Origin: Aeromicrobium yanjiei | GTDB taxonomy: Bacteria; Actinomycetota; Actinomycetes; Propionibacteriales; Nocardioidaceae | Direction of reading: 5' to 3' | Assembly: GCF_009649075.1 (NCBI RefSeq) | Contig: NZ_CP045737.1 | Location: forward strand, 124,001-188,000 | DNA length: 64,000 bases | Shown: positions 1 through 9,223 of the stretch, piece by piece | How positions within the stretch are numbered: position 1 is the stretch's first letter | Layout of the letters: every line of letters starts with the position of its first letter | Program-made: the position numbers and the translations under genes | Notes under the pieces: model-generated | Seen by the model: only the letters and a program-made list of their open reading frames with translations | The model's database searches: none | What the model was told of the DNA's origin: nothing

Positions 1-1
1 G

Positions 2-1003
2 ACCCTGTCCCCTGAGATGGGTGGCCAGGGCGCGTCGCTGCTGGACGCGGTGCTCGTCATGATGGCGATCACCAAGGTGTGCCCCCACAGTGCAGACGCG
101 CTGCAGGCCAGCAACTTCGGCGCGATCCGCCAGGTCGCCAAGTTCGGCTCCGACCGGGTCAAGGAGGAGGTGCTGCCCAAGCTGCTCGCGGGTGAGGCCA
201 TCGTCACCGCCGGCATGAGCGAGCCCGAGGCCGGCAGCGCGCTGACCGAGCTGCGCACCACCGCCCGCTACGACGGCGACGAGGTCGTCCTCAACGGTCA
301 GAAGATCTACAACTCCCACGGGCCCGACGCCTCCTACTCCGTCGTGTGGTGCCGCTTCGGCCCCACCACCAAGGACATCGGAGCCGTCCTCGTCCCGTTC
401 GACGCCCCCGGGTTCTCCCGCGGCAAGCGCGAGCTGCACATGTCGGGGGAGTCGCACTGCCAGCTGTACTTCGACGAGTGCCGCGTGCCCAAGGAGTACG
501 TGCTCGCCGACTCCGGTGCCATCCGGTCGATGATGTCGACCTTCGGTGTCGAGCGGATGGGCAACGCCTCACGGGCGATCGCCCTTGCCGAGACCGCGTA
601 CGACCGCGCCGTCGAGCACGCCAAGACGCGCACGCAGTTCGGCAAGAACCTGTGCGAGTTCCAGGGCCTGCAGTGGAAGTTCGCCGACATGCGGGTCCAG
701 CTCGACGCCGCCAAGCTGCTGCTGTTCCGCGCGGTGTCCGACGCCGAGTCCGGATCGCCGGATCCCACGTACGCGTCCATCGCCAAGCTGCACGCCAACG
801 AGACCGCGTTCAAGGTGGCCAACGAGGCGCTGCAGATCTTCGGCGCCAGCGGCTACTCCCAGGAGTTCCCGATGGAGTACATCGTCCGCCGCACCCGCGG
901 ATGGATGATCGCCGGCGGCTCGATGGAGATCCTGCGCAACACGATCGCGCAGTCGGTCTTCGGCCGTCGTTTCGACCAGCGTGCAGGAGCTGTGGCCAAG
1001 TGA
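2..1003 (+). CDS. Acyl-CoA dehydrogenase, 5' end cut by window edge
   Basis: FAD-dependent acyl-CoA dehydrogenase. The frame is open from base 2, so the gene starts left of the window; the first internal ATG is at 17 and about 330 of a usual ~380-400 residues are seen. Visible family features are the central beta-domain stretch (AGMSEPEAGSA, then FDECRVPKEYVL) and the C-terminal helical domain with RTQFGK and AGGSMEILRN. The glutamate that many family members carry just before this last motif (YEGT type) is Ala here; the Glu in VERMGN aligns by eye with the catalytic Glu of isovaleryl-CoA dehydrogenase and is the likelier base (inference). It overlaps the next gene by GTGA. Context points to oxidation of a short branched or dicarboxylic acyl-CoA. 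Confidence 0.9.
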   Translation, partial: TLSPEMGGQGASLLDAVLVMMAITKVCPHSADALQASNFGAIRQVAKFGSDRVKEEVLPKLLAGEAIVTAGMSEPEAGSALTELRTTARYDGDEVVLNGQKIYNSHGPDASYSVVWCRFGPTTKDIGAVLVPFDAPGFSRGKRELHMSGESHCQLYFDECRVPKEYVLADSGAIRSMMSTFGVERMGNASRAIALAETAYDRAVEHAKTRTQFGKNLCEFQGLQWKFADMRVQLDAAKLLLFRAVSDAESGSPDPTYASIAKLHANETAFKVANEALQIFGASGYSQEFPMEYIVRRTRGWMIAGGSMEILRNTIAQSVFGRRFDQRAGAVAK

Positions 1004-2382
1004 GTGACGTCCAGATGAACCTGACAGCGCAGCTCGCCGACTGGGCCGCGGCGCAGGCTGACCGCCCCCTCGACGCCGCCGCGCGCCACCACGTGCGCCG
1101 GCTCTGGGTCGACTACCTCGCGGCCGTCATTCCCGGGTCCTCGGCACCGACGTCGCGCCAGGTCGCGGCCCACGCCGCGATCCAGTACCCCGGCGACCAG
1201 GCCGAGGCCGTCGGCACCGGACGCCTGTCGGCGCTCGGCGCCGCGTTGGTCAACGGCACGAGCGCCCACTGCCTCGAGGTCGATGACGGATACACCCCCG
1301 GCAGCGTCCACCCCAGCACGGTCATCTTCCCGGCCGTCCTGGCCGCCGCTCAGGCCGCCGGCAGCGACGACGAGATCACCGAGCGCGCCCTCGCGGTGGG
1401 CCTGGAGGTCGTGTGCCGCCTCGCCGCAGCCGGACACCCGGCCACGTGGCGCAACCACTTCCACAACACCCCGGTCACCGGTGTCCTCGGCTCGGCCGTC
1501 GCCGTCGCGGTGCTGCACCGTCTCGACGCCGAGCAGATCGAGCACGCGCTCGGCATCGCGGCCTCGCACGCCGGCGGACTGTTCGCCTTCCTCGGCCAGG
1601 CGGCCGAGGTCAAGCGCCTGCACCCGGGCAAGGCCGCACGGGACGGCATCGCGAGCGCCGAGCTCGCCGCCGCCGGTGTGACCGGTCCGCGCGGTGTCCT
1701 TGAGGCCCCGCACGGTTACATCGACGCGTTCGCGCGCGGCGACTTCGACAACGAGACGCTGGTCGGCGACCTCGGCGAGAAGTGGGCGTTCCTCGACACC
1801 TACGTCAAGCCGTACCCCTGCTGCCGCCACCTGCACGGACCGATCGACGCCGTCCGGGCGCTCAAGGCCGAGCACCAGGTCAAGGCCGGCGATGTCGAGT
1901 CCGTGACCGTCCGCACGTACACGGTCGCCTCGCACCACGCCGCCCGCACCGTCGACGAGTTCCTCGATGCGCAGATGAGCATCCCGTTCGCGGTCACCGT
2001 CGCGCTGGCCTTCGACGAGGTCGGGCTCACCGAGTTCGGCGACGACGTCCGGCACGACGCCACGATCCGCGCCCTCGTGGACCGGGTCTCGGTCGTCGCG
2101 GACGCCGACATCGACGCGGTCTACCCCCGACTGCGCCCCGCGATCGTCGAGATCACCCTGCGCGACGGATCGGTCCTCACCCACCGGGTCGACACCCCGT
2201 ACGGCGAGCCGTCCAACCCCGTCAGCGACGAGGACATGACCGGCAAGCTCGTCCGTCTCGCCGGCCCGATCATCGGCTCCGACCGCGCGGCGGCCCTGGC
2301 CGAGCAGACCTGGACCGCCCCGACCCACCGGACGACGCTCGACGTCGCCCTGTCGACCTCTGAAACCCCCGGAAGCGAGTGA
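1000..2382 (+). CDS. MmgE/PrpD family protein
   Basis: MmgE/PrpD fold protein, the family of 2-methylcitrate dehydratase and cis-aconitate decarboxylase, 460 residues against a usual 450-500. The frame stays open far upstream, but that stretch overlaps the acyl-CoA dehydrogenase; GTG at 1000 overlaps its stop by 4 nt, and ATG at 1015 is the alternative. Family signs are the early LWVDYLAAVIPGS segment, GTSAHCLEVDDGY near residue 90, the helical GIAASHAGGLFAF region and the PYPCCRHLH segment. The substrate cannot be read from sequence. Members of this family sit beside CoA-transferase and CitE-type genes in itaconate loci, matching the neighbours here. Confidence 0.88.
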   Translation: MSDVQMNLTAQLADWAAAQADRPLDAAARHHVRRLWVDYLAAVIPGSSAPTSRQVAAHAAIQYPGDQAEAVGTGRLSALGAALVNGTSAHCLEVDDGYTPGSVHPSTVIFPAVLAAAQAAGSDDEITERALAVGLEVVCRLAAAGHPATWRNHFHNTPVTGVLGSAVAVAVLHRLDAEQIEHALGIAASHAGGLFAFLGQAAEVKRLHPGKAARDGIASAELAAAGVTGPRGVLEAPHGYIDAFARGDFDNETLVGDLGEKWAFLDTYVKPYPCCRHLHGPIDAVRALKAEHQVKAGDVESVTVRTYTVASHHAARTVDEFLDAQMSIPFAVTVALAFDEVGLTEFGDDVRHDATIRALVDRVSVVADADIDAVYPRLRPAIVEITLRDGSVLTHRVDTPYGEPSNPVSDEDMTGKLVRLAGPIIGSDRAAALAEQTWTAPTHRTTLDVALSTSETPGSE

Positions 2383-2389
2383 CGACTCC

Positions 2390-4528
2390 ATGACCACCGT
2401 TCTGTCCCAGACGGCCAGGCCCACAGTCGGCAGCGCCATGCTGCACCCGCGGTCCGTCGCGATCATCGGGGCCTCCGACGACATCACCAAGACGACGGCC
2501 CGACCGCTCGCCTTCCTTCGCAAGGCCGGCTTCAACGGCCGGGTCTACCCCGTCAACCCCCGACGCGAGACCGTGCTCGGCGAGAGGGCGTGGCCGAGCA
2601 TCGCGAGCCTGCCCGAGACGCCGGACCACGTGTTCGTCGTCGCCGACACCCGCTTCGTCGTGGACGCCGTTGCGGAGTGCGGCGCGCGGGGAGTTCCGGT
2701 CGTCACGATCCTCTCGGGTGGTTTCGCCGAGGCCGGCGAGGAGGGCGCGGTCCGCCAGGCCGAGCTGCTCAAGGTCGCCCGTGAACACGGGGTCCGGCTC
2801 ATCGGTCCCAACAGCATCGGCGTCGTCAACCCCGGTGCGGGCCTGATGCTGACCGCGAACGCCGCGTTCGCCGAGGAGGCCATCCCCGTCGGCCGCACGT
2901 TCGTGGCGTCGCAGTCCGGCAGCGTCATCGGTGCCCTCATGACCCGTGCCAAGGCCGTGGGCATCGGGTTCGCCGGGCTCGTGTCCACCGGCTCGGAGAT
3001 CGACCTCACGCTGGGCGAGATCTGCGCCGCGACCGTCGACGATCCCGAGGTGGATGCGTACTGCCTGTTCCTCGAGTCGCTCGACAACGCCGCGTCGCTG
3101 GCAGCGTTCGCCGAGCTCGCCCACGAGCGCGGCAAGCCCGTGACGGTCTACAAGCTGGGCCGCTCGGACGCCGCCGCCGAGCTCTCCGTGTCACACACCG
3201 GCGCTCTGGCCGGTGAGGACAGCGAGGCGTCGGCCTTCTTCGAGGCTTGCGGATTCGTGCGCGTCGAGAACTTCGAGTCGCTCATCGAGGCCGGAGCCGT
3301 GCAGCGTCGCCTCATGGGCACGATCCGGGACGCCGACGCCCCGCGGGTCGGTGTCATCACCTCGACCGGAGGTGGCGCCGCCTTGGCGGTCGACGAGCTG
3401 GAGATGCGTGGCATCGCCCTCACCCGTCCGTCGGCAGAGACCTTCGCGCGCATCAACGAGGCGGGCATCGCCGTCTCGGAGAGTCTCATCATCGACCTGA
3501 CCCTCGCGGGCACACGGCACGACAAGGTGCTGAACGTCCTCGGGATCCTGGAGGACAGCGAGGAGTTCGACCTCCTGGTCTTCGTCATCGGCTCCTCGGC
3601 GCGGCTCAACCCCGAGCTCGCGGCGAGCGCGATCGAGGAGTTCGCGGACCGTCGGCTGCCGGTCGTCGCGTGGGCCCTGCCCGATGCGCTCGAGACGCTG
3701 CAGCGGCTGCACCGTGCCGGCGTCCCCGCGTTCCGCACCGTCGAGTCCTGCGCCGAGGCGGTTGCTGCGACGCTACGCTCGCGGGCGCCTCGGGGCGAGG
3801 CGCTCGCGGGCGTGAAGACGCCTGCCGCCGGTGGCACCCGGGTCCTCGACGAGCAGCAGTCCGCCGAGGTGCTGAAGCAGGTGGGCGCCCGATTCCCCCA
3901 GAGCCTCGTGCTCGGCCCGGGGGAGCCCGTTCCCGCCGACCTGGCGTACCCGGTGGTCGTCAAGGTCCTCTCGGACGCCATCGCGCACAAGTCCGACGTC
4001 GGCGGTGTCGAGGTCGGGATCCGTGACGCCGACGGCCTCGAGCAGGCCCGCCGACGCATCCTGGACTCGGTCGCCCGGCACCGTCCTGACGTCCTTGCCG
4101 ACACCGTCCTGGTGCAGGAGATGGTCGTCGACCCCGTGCAGGAGATGCTCGTCGGATATCGCGTCAGCGACACGGTCGGACCGCTCGTCGTGCTGGCCGC
4201 CGGCGGCGTCACCGTCGAGCTGTACGGCGACAGCGCCGTCCAGATGGCGCCTGTCGACCGGGACACCGCTGCCGGGATGATCGAGCGGGTGAAGGCCACG
4301 GCGCTTTCGCGCGGATACCGTTCGGCGCCCACGGGCGATCTGGACGCGCTCGCTGATCTCGTCGTCGCCGTCTCCCGCCTGGCGATCGAACGCCCCGACG
4401 TCGTCGAGGCCGAGATCAATCCCGTCGCGGTCCTCCGCGACACCGAGGGCATCATCGCCCTCGACGCGCTGGTCACCGTTCTCGCCGACCAGGGCGAAGA
4501 CTCCACCACCACCACGGATGAGAGCTGA
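2390..4528 (+). CDS. NDP-forming acyl-CoA synthetase (acetate-CoA ligase family)
   Basis: 712-residue single-chain acyl-CoA synthetase of the ADP-forming type. An N-terminal CoA-binding Rossmann domain (RSVAIIGASDD near residue 25) is followed by ligase-CoA domains with the phospho-histidine motif SHTGALAG (His near 269), and a C-terminal ATP-grasp domain begins around residue 490 (KVLSDAIAHKSDVGGV). It converts a free carboxylic acid to its CoA thioester with ATP and CoA. It starts 7 nt after the MmgE/PrpD gene and ends 2 nt before the transporter ATPase, so one transcript is likely; it would activate the acid brought in by that transporter. The acid itself is not identifiable from sequence. 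Confidence 0.88.
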   Translation: MTTVLSQTARPTVGSAMLHPRSVAIIGASDDITKTTARPLAFLRKAGFNGRVYPVNPRRETVLGERAWPSIASLPETPDHVFVVADTRFVVDAVAECGARGVPVVTILSGGFAEAGEEGAVRQAELLKVAREHGVRLIGPNSIGVVNPGAGLMLTANAAFAEEAIPVGRTFVASQSGSVIGALMTRAKAVGIGFAGLVSTGSEIDLTLGEICAATVDDPEVDAYCLFLESLDNAASLAAFAELAHERGKPVTVYKLGRSDAAAELSVSHTGALAGEDSEASAFFEACGFVRVENFESLIEAGAVQRRLMGTIRDADAPRVGVITSTGGGAALAVDELEMRGIALTRPSAETFARINEAGIAVSESLIIDLTLAGTRHDKVLNVLGILEDSEEFDLLVFVIGSSARLNPELAASAIEEFADRRLPVVAWALPDALETLQRLHRAGVPAFRTVESCAEAVAATLRSRAPRGEALAGVKTPAAGGTRVLDEQQSAEVLKQVGARFPQSLVLGPGEPVPADLAYPVVVKVLSDAIAHKSDVGGVEVGIRDADGLEQARRRILDSVARHRPDVLADTVLVQEMVVDPVQEMLVGYRVSDTVGPLVVLAAGGVTVELYGDSAVQMAPVDRDTAAGMIERVKATALSRGYRSAPTGDLDALADLVVAVSRLAIERPDVVEAEINPVAVLRDTEGIIALDALVTVLADQGEDSTTTTDES

Positions 4529-4530
4529 TC

Positions 4531-5703
4531 ATGGACGTCACCATTTCGAATCTTTCGCTGTCGTACGGCGACTTCAGGGCGGTCAAGAATCTCTCTCTCG
4601 ACATCGCCGACGGTGAGTCGATCGTCATGCTCGGGCAGTCCGGATGTGGCAAGACCAGCACGATGCGCTGCATCGCCGGCCTCGAGGACCCGTCCGGCGG
4701 CAGCATCAGCATCGGGGGGCGGACCGTCTTCGACGCTGAGTCCCGCACCCGCGTGCCGGCCAACAAGCGCAACGTCGGCCTGGTGTTCCAGTCCTACGCG
4801 GTGTGGCCGCACCTCACGGTGCTCGAGAACGTCGCATTCCCCCTGAAGCAGCAGAAGCTCGGCAAGGACGAGATCCGCCGCAAGGCACTGGAGACTCTGC
4901 GCATCGTGGGGCTCGAGGCCGTGGCGGAGAACGGCGCCAGCGCCCTGTCGGGCGGCCAGATGCAGCGCGTCGCCCTGGCCCGCAGCCTCGCGATGGAGCC
5001 GGCCGTCATGCTCCTGGACGAGCCGCTGTCGAACCTGGACGCTCGCCTGCGCGACGACCTGCGGGTCGAGCTCCGTCGCCTCCAGATCGAGCTGGGTCTC
5101 ACGTCGGTCTACGTCACGCACGACCAGGGCGAGGCCCTGGCCCTGGCCGATCGCATCGCGGTCATGCAGCACGGGCGCATCACCCAGCTCGCATCTCCGA
5201 CTGAGATCTACGAACGCCCGGCGTCCGCCACGATCGCGGCGTTCCTCGGCGTGCTCAACATCTTCCCGGTGGGCCGTCCCAAGGGTCACCACGTTGACTC
5301 CGTCGACCACGACATGCAGTTCGTCACCGAGACGGCCGTCGACCACGACGTCCTGTCGAGCGTCAGCATCCGCCCCGAGCATGTGCGGGTGTCGACCGAG
5401 CGTGACGACCACGGCGTCAGCGGTGGGGTCAACACCTGGGAAGGTCGCGTCGAGGTCACCGTGTTCCAGGGCGCGACCACGCGGTGCGCGGTGCGCCTGG
5501 ACGCGGGGCCGGTCCTCGAGACCACGGTGCCCGGCTCGGCCATCAACGTCTTCCACCCCGGCGACCGCGTCTTCGTGCACGTCGATGCGCGCGACGTGAA
5601 GGTGCTGCCGAACGAGGTCCCGGAGCTCGCGTCCGGGTTCCCGACCAAGTGGACCGATTCCGCGCCCCTCGCGGCGAGCGGCGCCGCCCAGGGCGGTGAA
5701 TGA
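4531..5703 (+). CDS. ABC transporter ATP-binding protein (FbpC/PotA-like)
   Basis: ATPase subunit of a binding-protein-dependent importer, 390 residues. Walker A (GQSGCGKTS), Q-loop (LVFQSYAVWPH), signature LSGGQMQRVALARS, Walker B (VMLLDEPLSNLD) and the switch His (YVTHDQGEA) are all intact. A C-terminal TOBE-like extension (IRPEHVRVS onward) is typical of the CysA/PotA/FbpC class. It overlaps the permease start. The class imports iron(III), polyamines, thiamine, phosphonates or organic anions, so the substrate is open; neighbours suggest a carboxylate. Confidence 0.93.
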   Translation: MDVTISNLSLSYGDFRAVKNLSLDIADGESIVMLGQSGCGKTSTMRCIAGLEDPSGGSISIGGRTVFDAESRTRVPANKRNVGLVFQSYAVWPHLTVLENVAFPLKQQKLGKDEIRRKALETLRIVGLEAVAENGASALSGGQMQRVALARSLAMEPAVMLLDEPLSNLDARLRDDLRVELRRLQIELGLTSVYVTHDQGEALALADRIAVMQHGRITQLASPTEIYERPASATIAAFLGVLNIFPVGRPKGHHVDSVDHDMQFVTETAVDHDVLSSVSIRPEHVRVSTERDDHGVSGGVNTWEGRVEVTVFQGATTRCAVRLDAGPVLETTVPGSAINVFHPGDRVFVHVDARDVKVLPNEVPELASGFPTKWTDSAPLAASGAAQGGE

Positions 5704-7456
5704 GATGGCCAGCACCCTCGTGACGGCGCCGGCGCCCGATCCGGCACCGCCCGCCGCGCCCCCGGGGCCGGCTCGGATCAGCTTCTGGCGCACCTGGCTG
5801 GGCTCCGGCCTGCTGATCGCATTCCTCGCGTTCCTGATCCTGATCCCGGCCGGGTTCGTCCTGCTCGCGGCGATGACGGGCTCGGTGCCCCGCCCCGGCA
5901 ACATCAGCTTCTCGCCGACGTTCGACAACTTCAGCGTTCTCGGGGTCCCCGAGGTGCGCAAGGCGTTCCTCAACTCGATGATCATGGCGATCTCGGCCAC
6001 GCTGCTGGCTGCCCTGATCGGTGGCGGGTTGGCGTTCCTGGCAGCCCGCACCGACATCCGGGTGCCCAAGTTCGTGTACCTCGTCGGGCTGATGCCGATG
6101 TTCCTGCCGTCGTACGTCGGCGCGCTCGCGTGGTCGATCCTCGGCAGCCCCAACGCGGGTCTGCTCAACATCGGCCTGCGGGACCTGGGGCTCCCCGCGT
6201 TCATCGACCTGTACTCGATGCCGGGCCTGATCATGGTGTTCGCGATCTACTACGCGCCGTACACCTTCTTGATGGTGCACGCCGCGCTCTCGCTCATGAG
6301 CCCGGACCTCGAGGAGGCGGCGCACATCCACGGCGCCACCACGCGGACCATGCTGCGTCGGATCTCGTTCCCGCTGGCCCTTCCTGCCGTGCTGGGGTCG
6401 GCGATCCTGACCTTCACTCTCATCTTCGAGAACTTCCCCGTCGCGCAGGTGCTGGGCACCCCCGGTGGCGTCGACACCCTGCCGACGTTCATCTTCCGGC
6501 TGCTCAACGCGACGCCGTCGCGTGGCAACGAGAGCGCGGCCATCGCGGTCGTGCTGGTCGCGGTGGTCATCATCGCGACGATGCTGCAGAACCGGGTCAT
6601 CGCCAAGCGTTCCTACACGACGGTGAGCGGCAAGGGCGTCCGCAACAAGAAGATCGCTCTCGGCCGCTGGCGCACGCCGGCGTTCATCGCCGTGCTCGTC
6701 TTCTTCACGCTGTCCATCGTGCTGCCGTTGCTGGCGCTGCTGGTGACAGCCGGCCAGACCAGTCCGTACATGTCGACGCTGGGTGACCTGTTCGAACCGG
6801 GCGGTTTCGACCTCGGCATCATCGGTGAGGTCGCCCGATCGGCCGACTTCTTGTCGGCCACGTCCAACAGCGTCGTGGTCAGCCTCTTCGCGGCAACCGC
6901 CGGCACCATCTTGGCGTTCCTGTGCGGCTACACGGTGTACCGGACCAAGGTCGGTGGCCGCAAGCTGATCGAGGGCATCTCCATGGTGCCGCTCGCGATC
7001 CCGGCGGTCGTGCTGGGCATGGGCCTGCTGTGGACCTGGCTGGTGATGCCGATCCCGTTGTACGGGACGCTCGCGGTGATGGCGATCGCCTTCGTGGCCG
7101 TCCAGTCGCCGCAGGGCTTCCGGGGCATCGCCTCGTCCATCATGCAGACCGATCGCGACCTGGAGGACAGCGCCGTCATGCTCGGTGCCAGCCGCTCGCG
7201 GGCGATCCTCGCCGTCACGGTGCCGCTCATGAAGGTCGGTCTGTTGTCGACGTTCCTGCTGCTCCTGATGCTCAGCATGCGTGAGCTGACGGTGCCGCTG
7301 TTCCTCTACACGACCGACACCAAGATCCTCTCGATCACGATCTACGACGCCTTCGAGAACGGAGGGGCGTTGCGCGGCGCTGCGGCGATGAGCCTCCTGT
7401 ACTGCCTGTTCATGTTCATCCTCTCCTACATCCCGCGACGTCTCGCCCAGAAGTGA
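5696..7456 (+). CDS. ABC transporter permease, two fused transport domains (FbpB-like)
   Basis: Inner-membrane permease of 586 residues in which two permease domains are fused, as in FbpB-type importers. Two EAA-like coupling loops are visible, EEAAHIHGATTRTML and EDSAVMLGASRSRAIL, each within a block of hydrophobic helices; about twelve membrane segments are expected. GTG at 5696 overlaps the ATPase stop; ATG at 5705 is an equally good start. It pairs with the ATPase upstream and the lipoprotein downstream. Confidence 0.92.
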   Translation: MNEMASTLVTAPAPDPAPPAAPPGPARISFWRTWLGSGLLIAFLAFLILIPAGFVLLAAMTGSVPRPGNISFSPTFDNFSVLGVPEVRKAFLNSMIMAISATLLAALIGGGLAFLAARTDIRVPKFVYLVGLMPMFLPSYVGALAWSILGSPNAGLLNIGLRDLGLPAFIDLYSMPGLIMVFAIYYAPYTFLMVHAALSLMSPDLEEAAHIHGATTRTMLRRISFPLALPAVLGSAILTFTLIFENFPVAQVLGTPGGVDTLPTFIFRLLNATPSRGNESAAIAVVLVAVVIIATMLQNRVIAKRSYTTVSGKGVRNKKIALGRWRTPAFIAVLVFFTLSIVLPLLALLVTAGQTSPYMSTLGDLFEPGGFDLGIIGEVARSADFLSATSNSVVVSLFAATAGTILAFLCGYTVYRTKVGGRKLIEGISMVPLAIPAVVLGMGLLWTWLVMPIPLYGTLAVMAIAFVAVQSPQGFRGIASSIMQTDRDLEDSAVMLGASRSRAILAVTVPLMKVGLLSTFLLLLMLSMRELTVPLFLYTTDTKILSITIYDAFENGGALRGAAAMSLLYCLFMFILSYIPRRLAQK

Positions 7457-7523
7457 GCCGTCAGCGACCGGGCCCCCGCCGGGGCAGCCCGCACCAAACC
7501 CCCGCACGTCAAGGAGCACGCCC

Positions 7524-8675
7524 ATGAGAACCATCCCCAAGTCCGTCGCCGTCGCCGCTGCCGCGGTGATGTCGCTGAGCCTCGCCGCGTGCGGTGGCAG
7601 CTCCTCGTCAGGCGGGGCAGGCGGCAGCGCCAGCGCCGCCGAGGAGATCCTGGCGATGCCGGAGATCGACGACTCCGACGGCCTAGTGATCGGCGGCGAG
7701 AAGGTCGCGGACGCCGATCTGCTCAAGGCAGCGCGCAAGGAAGGTTCTGTCGCCTGGTACACCGCGTCAGGGGCTGAGAGCGCCGAGGTCACGGCGGCTC
7801 GCTTCGAGGCCGAGACCGGCGTCAAGGTCAAGATGACCCGGATGCCGTCGGGCAAGCTCGCAGAGCGGGTGCTGAGCGAGAGCGGCGCCGGACGTCTGGA
7901 TGCCGGCGTCGTCACGATCACCGATCCGGTGATCGCCGAGGAGTTCGCCTCGAAGGGCGTCTACGCGCCGTACAAGGTCGCGTCCTACGACACGGTCTCC
8001 AAGGTCGACGGCGTCGTCTACGAGGACGGTCTCTACTACGCGCCCTACTACTCCGCGTACGCCTTCTCCTACAACAACCAGGTGGTCAAGGAGGCCGACG
8101 CCCCGAAGGACTGGGCGGATCTCACGGACCCGAAGTGGAAGGGCAAGGTCGGCATCGTCCACGCGGGTGCCGGTGGCACGGTGCAGGGTCTGGCCCAGTT
8201 CCAGGAGGAGAGGCTCGGCAAGGACTACTGGGGCAAGCTCGCCGCCCTGAAGCCGCGCATCTTCGACACCACGAGCACGCAGCTCGAGGCGCTGGCCCGC
8301 GGTGAGATCCACGTCGCGACGTCCGGTTTCAACAGCACGTACGGCGCCGAGATCGCGGGTGCGCCCATCACCCTCGTCGTGCCGCCCGGAGGCGTCTCGG
8401 GCACGTACAACATGCAGGGTGTGACGAAGGCCGGCCTCGACAGCGCGGCGGCGAAGCTCTTCCAGGACTGGAGCATGTCGTCCTCCGGGCAGCAGTTCGC
8501 GGCCGCCCAGGGCTTCGTCGCGGCTCGCACCGACATCCCGGCCACCAAGACGGGCGACTACACGTTGCCGACGGCCGACTCGCCGGACTTCGAGCTGTAC
8601 ACGCCGGAAGACGCGCGTGAGCTGGGCGCCGACATCGTGGCCCGTTGGAACAAGGCCTACGGCTACGGCGGCTGA
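7524..8675 (+). CDS. ABC transporter substrate-binding lipoprotein (iron-class fold)
   Basis: Secreted lipoprotein of 383 residues: signal peptide with lipobox LAAC (Cys23), then a glycine/serine linker and a type II periplasmic-binding fold. Its AWYTASG start, the region YYAPYYSAYAFSYNN and the WADLTDPKWKGKV segment are typical of FbpA-like binding proteins. A clear ribosome site (aaggagcacgccc) precedes the ATG. It lies 67 nt after the permease and completes the importer. FbpA-like proteins bind ferric ion or small anions; the ligand is not deducible here, but operon context favours an organic acid. Confidence 0.9.
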   Translation: MRTIPKSVAVAAAAVMSLSLAACGGSSSSGGAGGSASAAEEILAMPEIDDSDGLVIGGEKVADADLLKAARKEGSVAWYTASGAESAEVTAARFEAETGVKVKMTRMPSGKLAERVLSESGAGRLDAGVVTITDPVIAEEFASKGVYAPYKVASYDTVSKVDGVVYEDGLYYAPYYSAYAFSYNNQVVKEADAPKDWADLTDPKWKGKVGIVHAGAGGTVQGLAQFQEERLGKDYWGKLAALKPRIFDTTSTQLEALARGEIHVATSGFNSTYGAEIAGAPITLVVPPGGVSGTYNMQGVTKAGLDSAAAKLFQDWSMSSSGQQFAAAQGFVAARTDIPATKTGDYTLPTADSPDFELYTPEDARELGADIVARWNKAYGYGG

Positions 8676-8687
8676 CACGTAGAACAC

Positions 8688-8732
8688 AACCAAGAGGGGC
8701 GGGTGGCCGATGGCCACCCGCCCCTCTTGGTT
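8688..8732. terminator. Bidirectional terminator between converging operons
   Basis: Perfect 21-bp inverted repeat, arms 8688-8708 and 8712-8732, with a 3-nt loop. It lies between the stop of the binding-protein gene (8675) and the stop of the converging MaoC gene (8759), with A and T ends on both sides, so it can serve both strands. Confidence 0.9.
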
Positions 8733-8758
8733 GGTCCGGCACGCACGCCGGACGGCGC

Positions 8759-9223
8759 TCAGGCGAGGATGAGGCTCAGCTTGTCCACGACGCACGCCGG
8801 GCGGTCCTGGCCCTCCACCTGCATCGTGAAGCGGTACGTCACGAGCCACGAGCTGTCCCGGTCCACCACGTCCACGACCGTGCACGAGGCTCGCAGGGTG
8901 GAACCGACCGGGACGGGGGACGGGAAACGGGCCCGGTCGACGCCGTAGTTGATGCGGGCGCTGCCGAGCTCGACGACGAACAGGTCGTCGCTCAGCCCGG
9001 AGACGAGGGACAACGTGAGGTAGCCGTGCGCGATGGTGCCGCCGTAGGGTCCGTCGGCGGCCCGCTCCGGGTCCACGTGGATCCACTGGTGGTCTCCGGT
9101 GGCGTCGGCGAAGGCGTCGATACGCTCCTGAGTGACGACCAGGGGCCGACTGGGCCCCAGCTCGACCCCGACGAGCCCGTGCAGCACCTCGGCCGAGTCG
9201 ATGACGACGGGAGCGGCGCTCAC
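8759..9223 (-). CDS. MaoC-like (R)-specific enoyl-CoA hydratase
   Basis: Single hot-dog dehydratase of 154 residues. The hydratase motif is clear: FADATGDHQWIHVDPERA with the catalytic Asp and His, then PYGGTIAHGYLTLSL. GTG at 9223 overlaps the thiolase stop by 4 nt and gives a normal family length. It is the last gene of the seven-gene leftward operon and would hydrate an enoyl-CoA intermediate. Confidence 0.88.
   Translation of the reverse strand: MSAAPVVIDSAEVLHGLVGVELGPSRPLVVTQERIDAFADATGDHQWIHVDPERAADGPYGGTIAHGYLTLSLVSGLSDDLFVVELGSARINYGVDRARFPSPVPVGSTLRASCTVVDVVDRDSSWLVTYRFTMQVEGQDRPACVVDKLSLILA

Noticed and set aside
3148-6234. A 1028-codon minus-strand open frame
   Set aside because: It runs antisense to the acyl-CoA synthetase, ABC ATPase and permease genes, which have clear motifs. 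It is a high-GC shadow frame with low-complexity translation.
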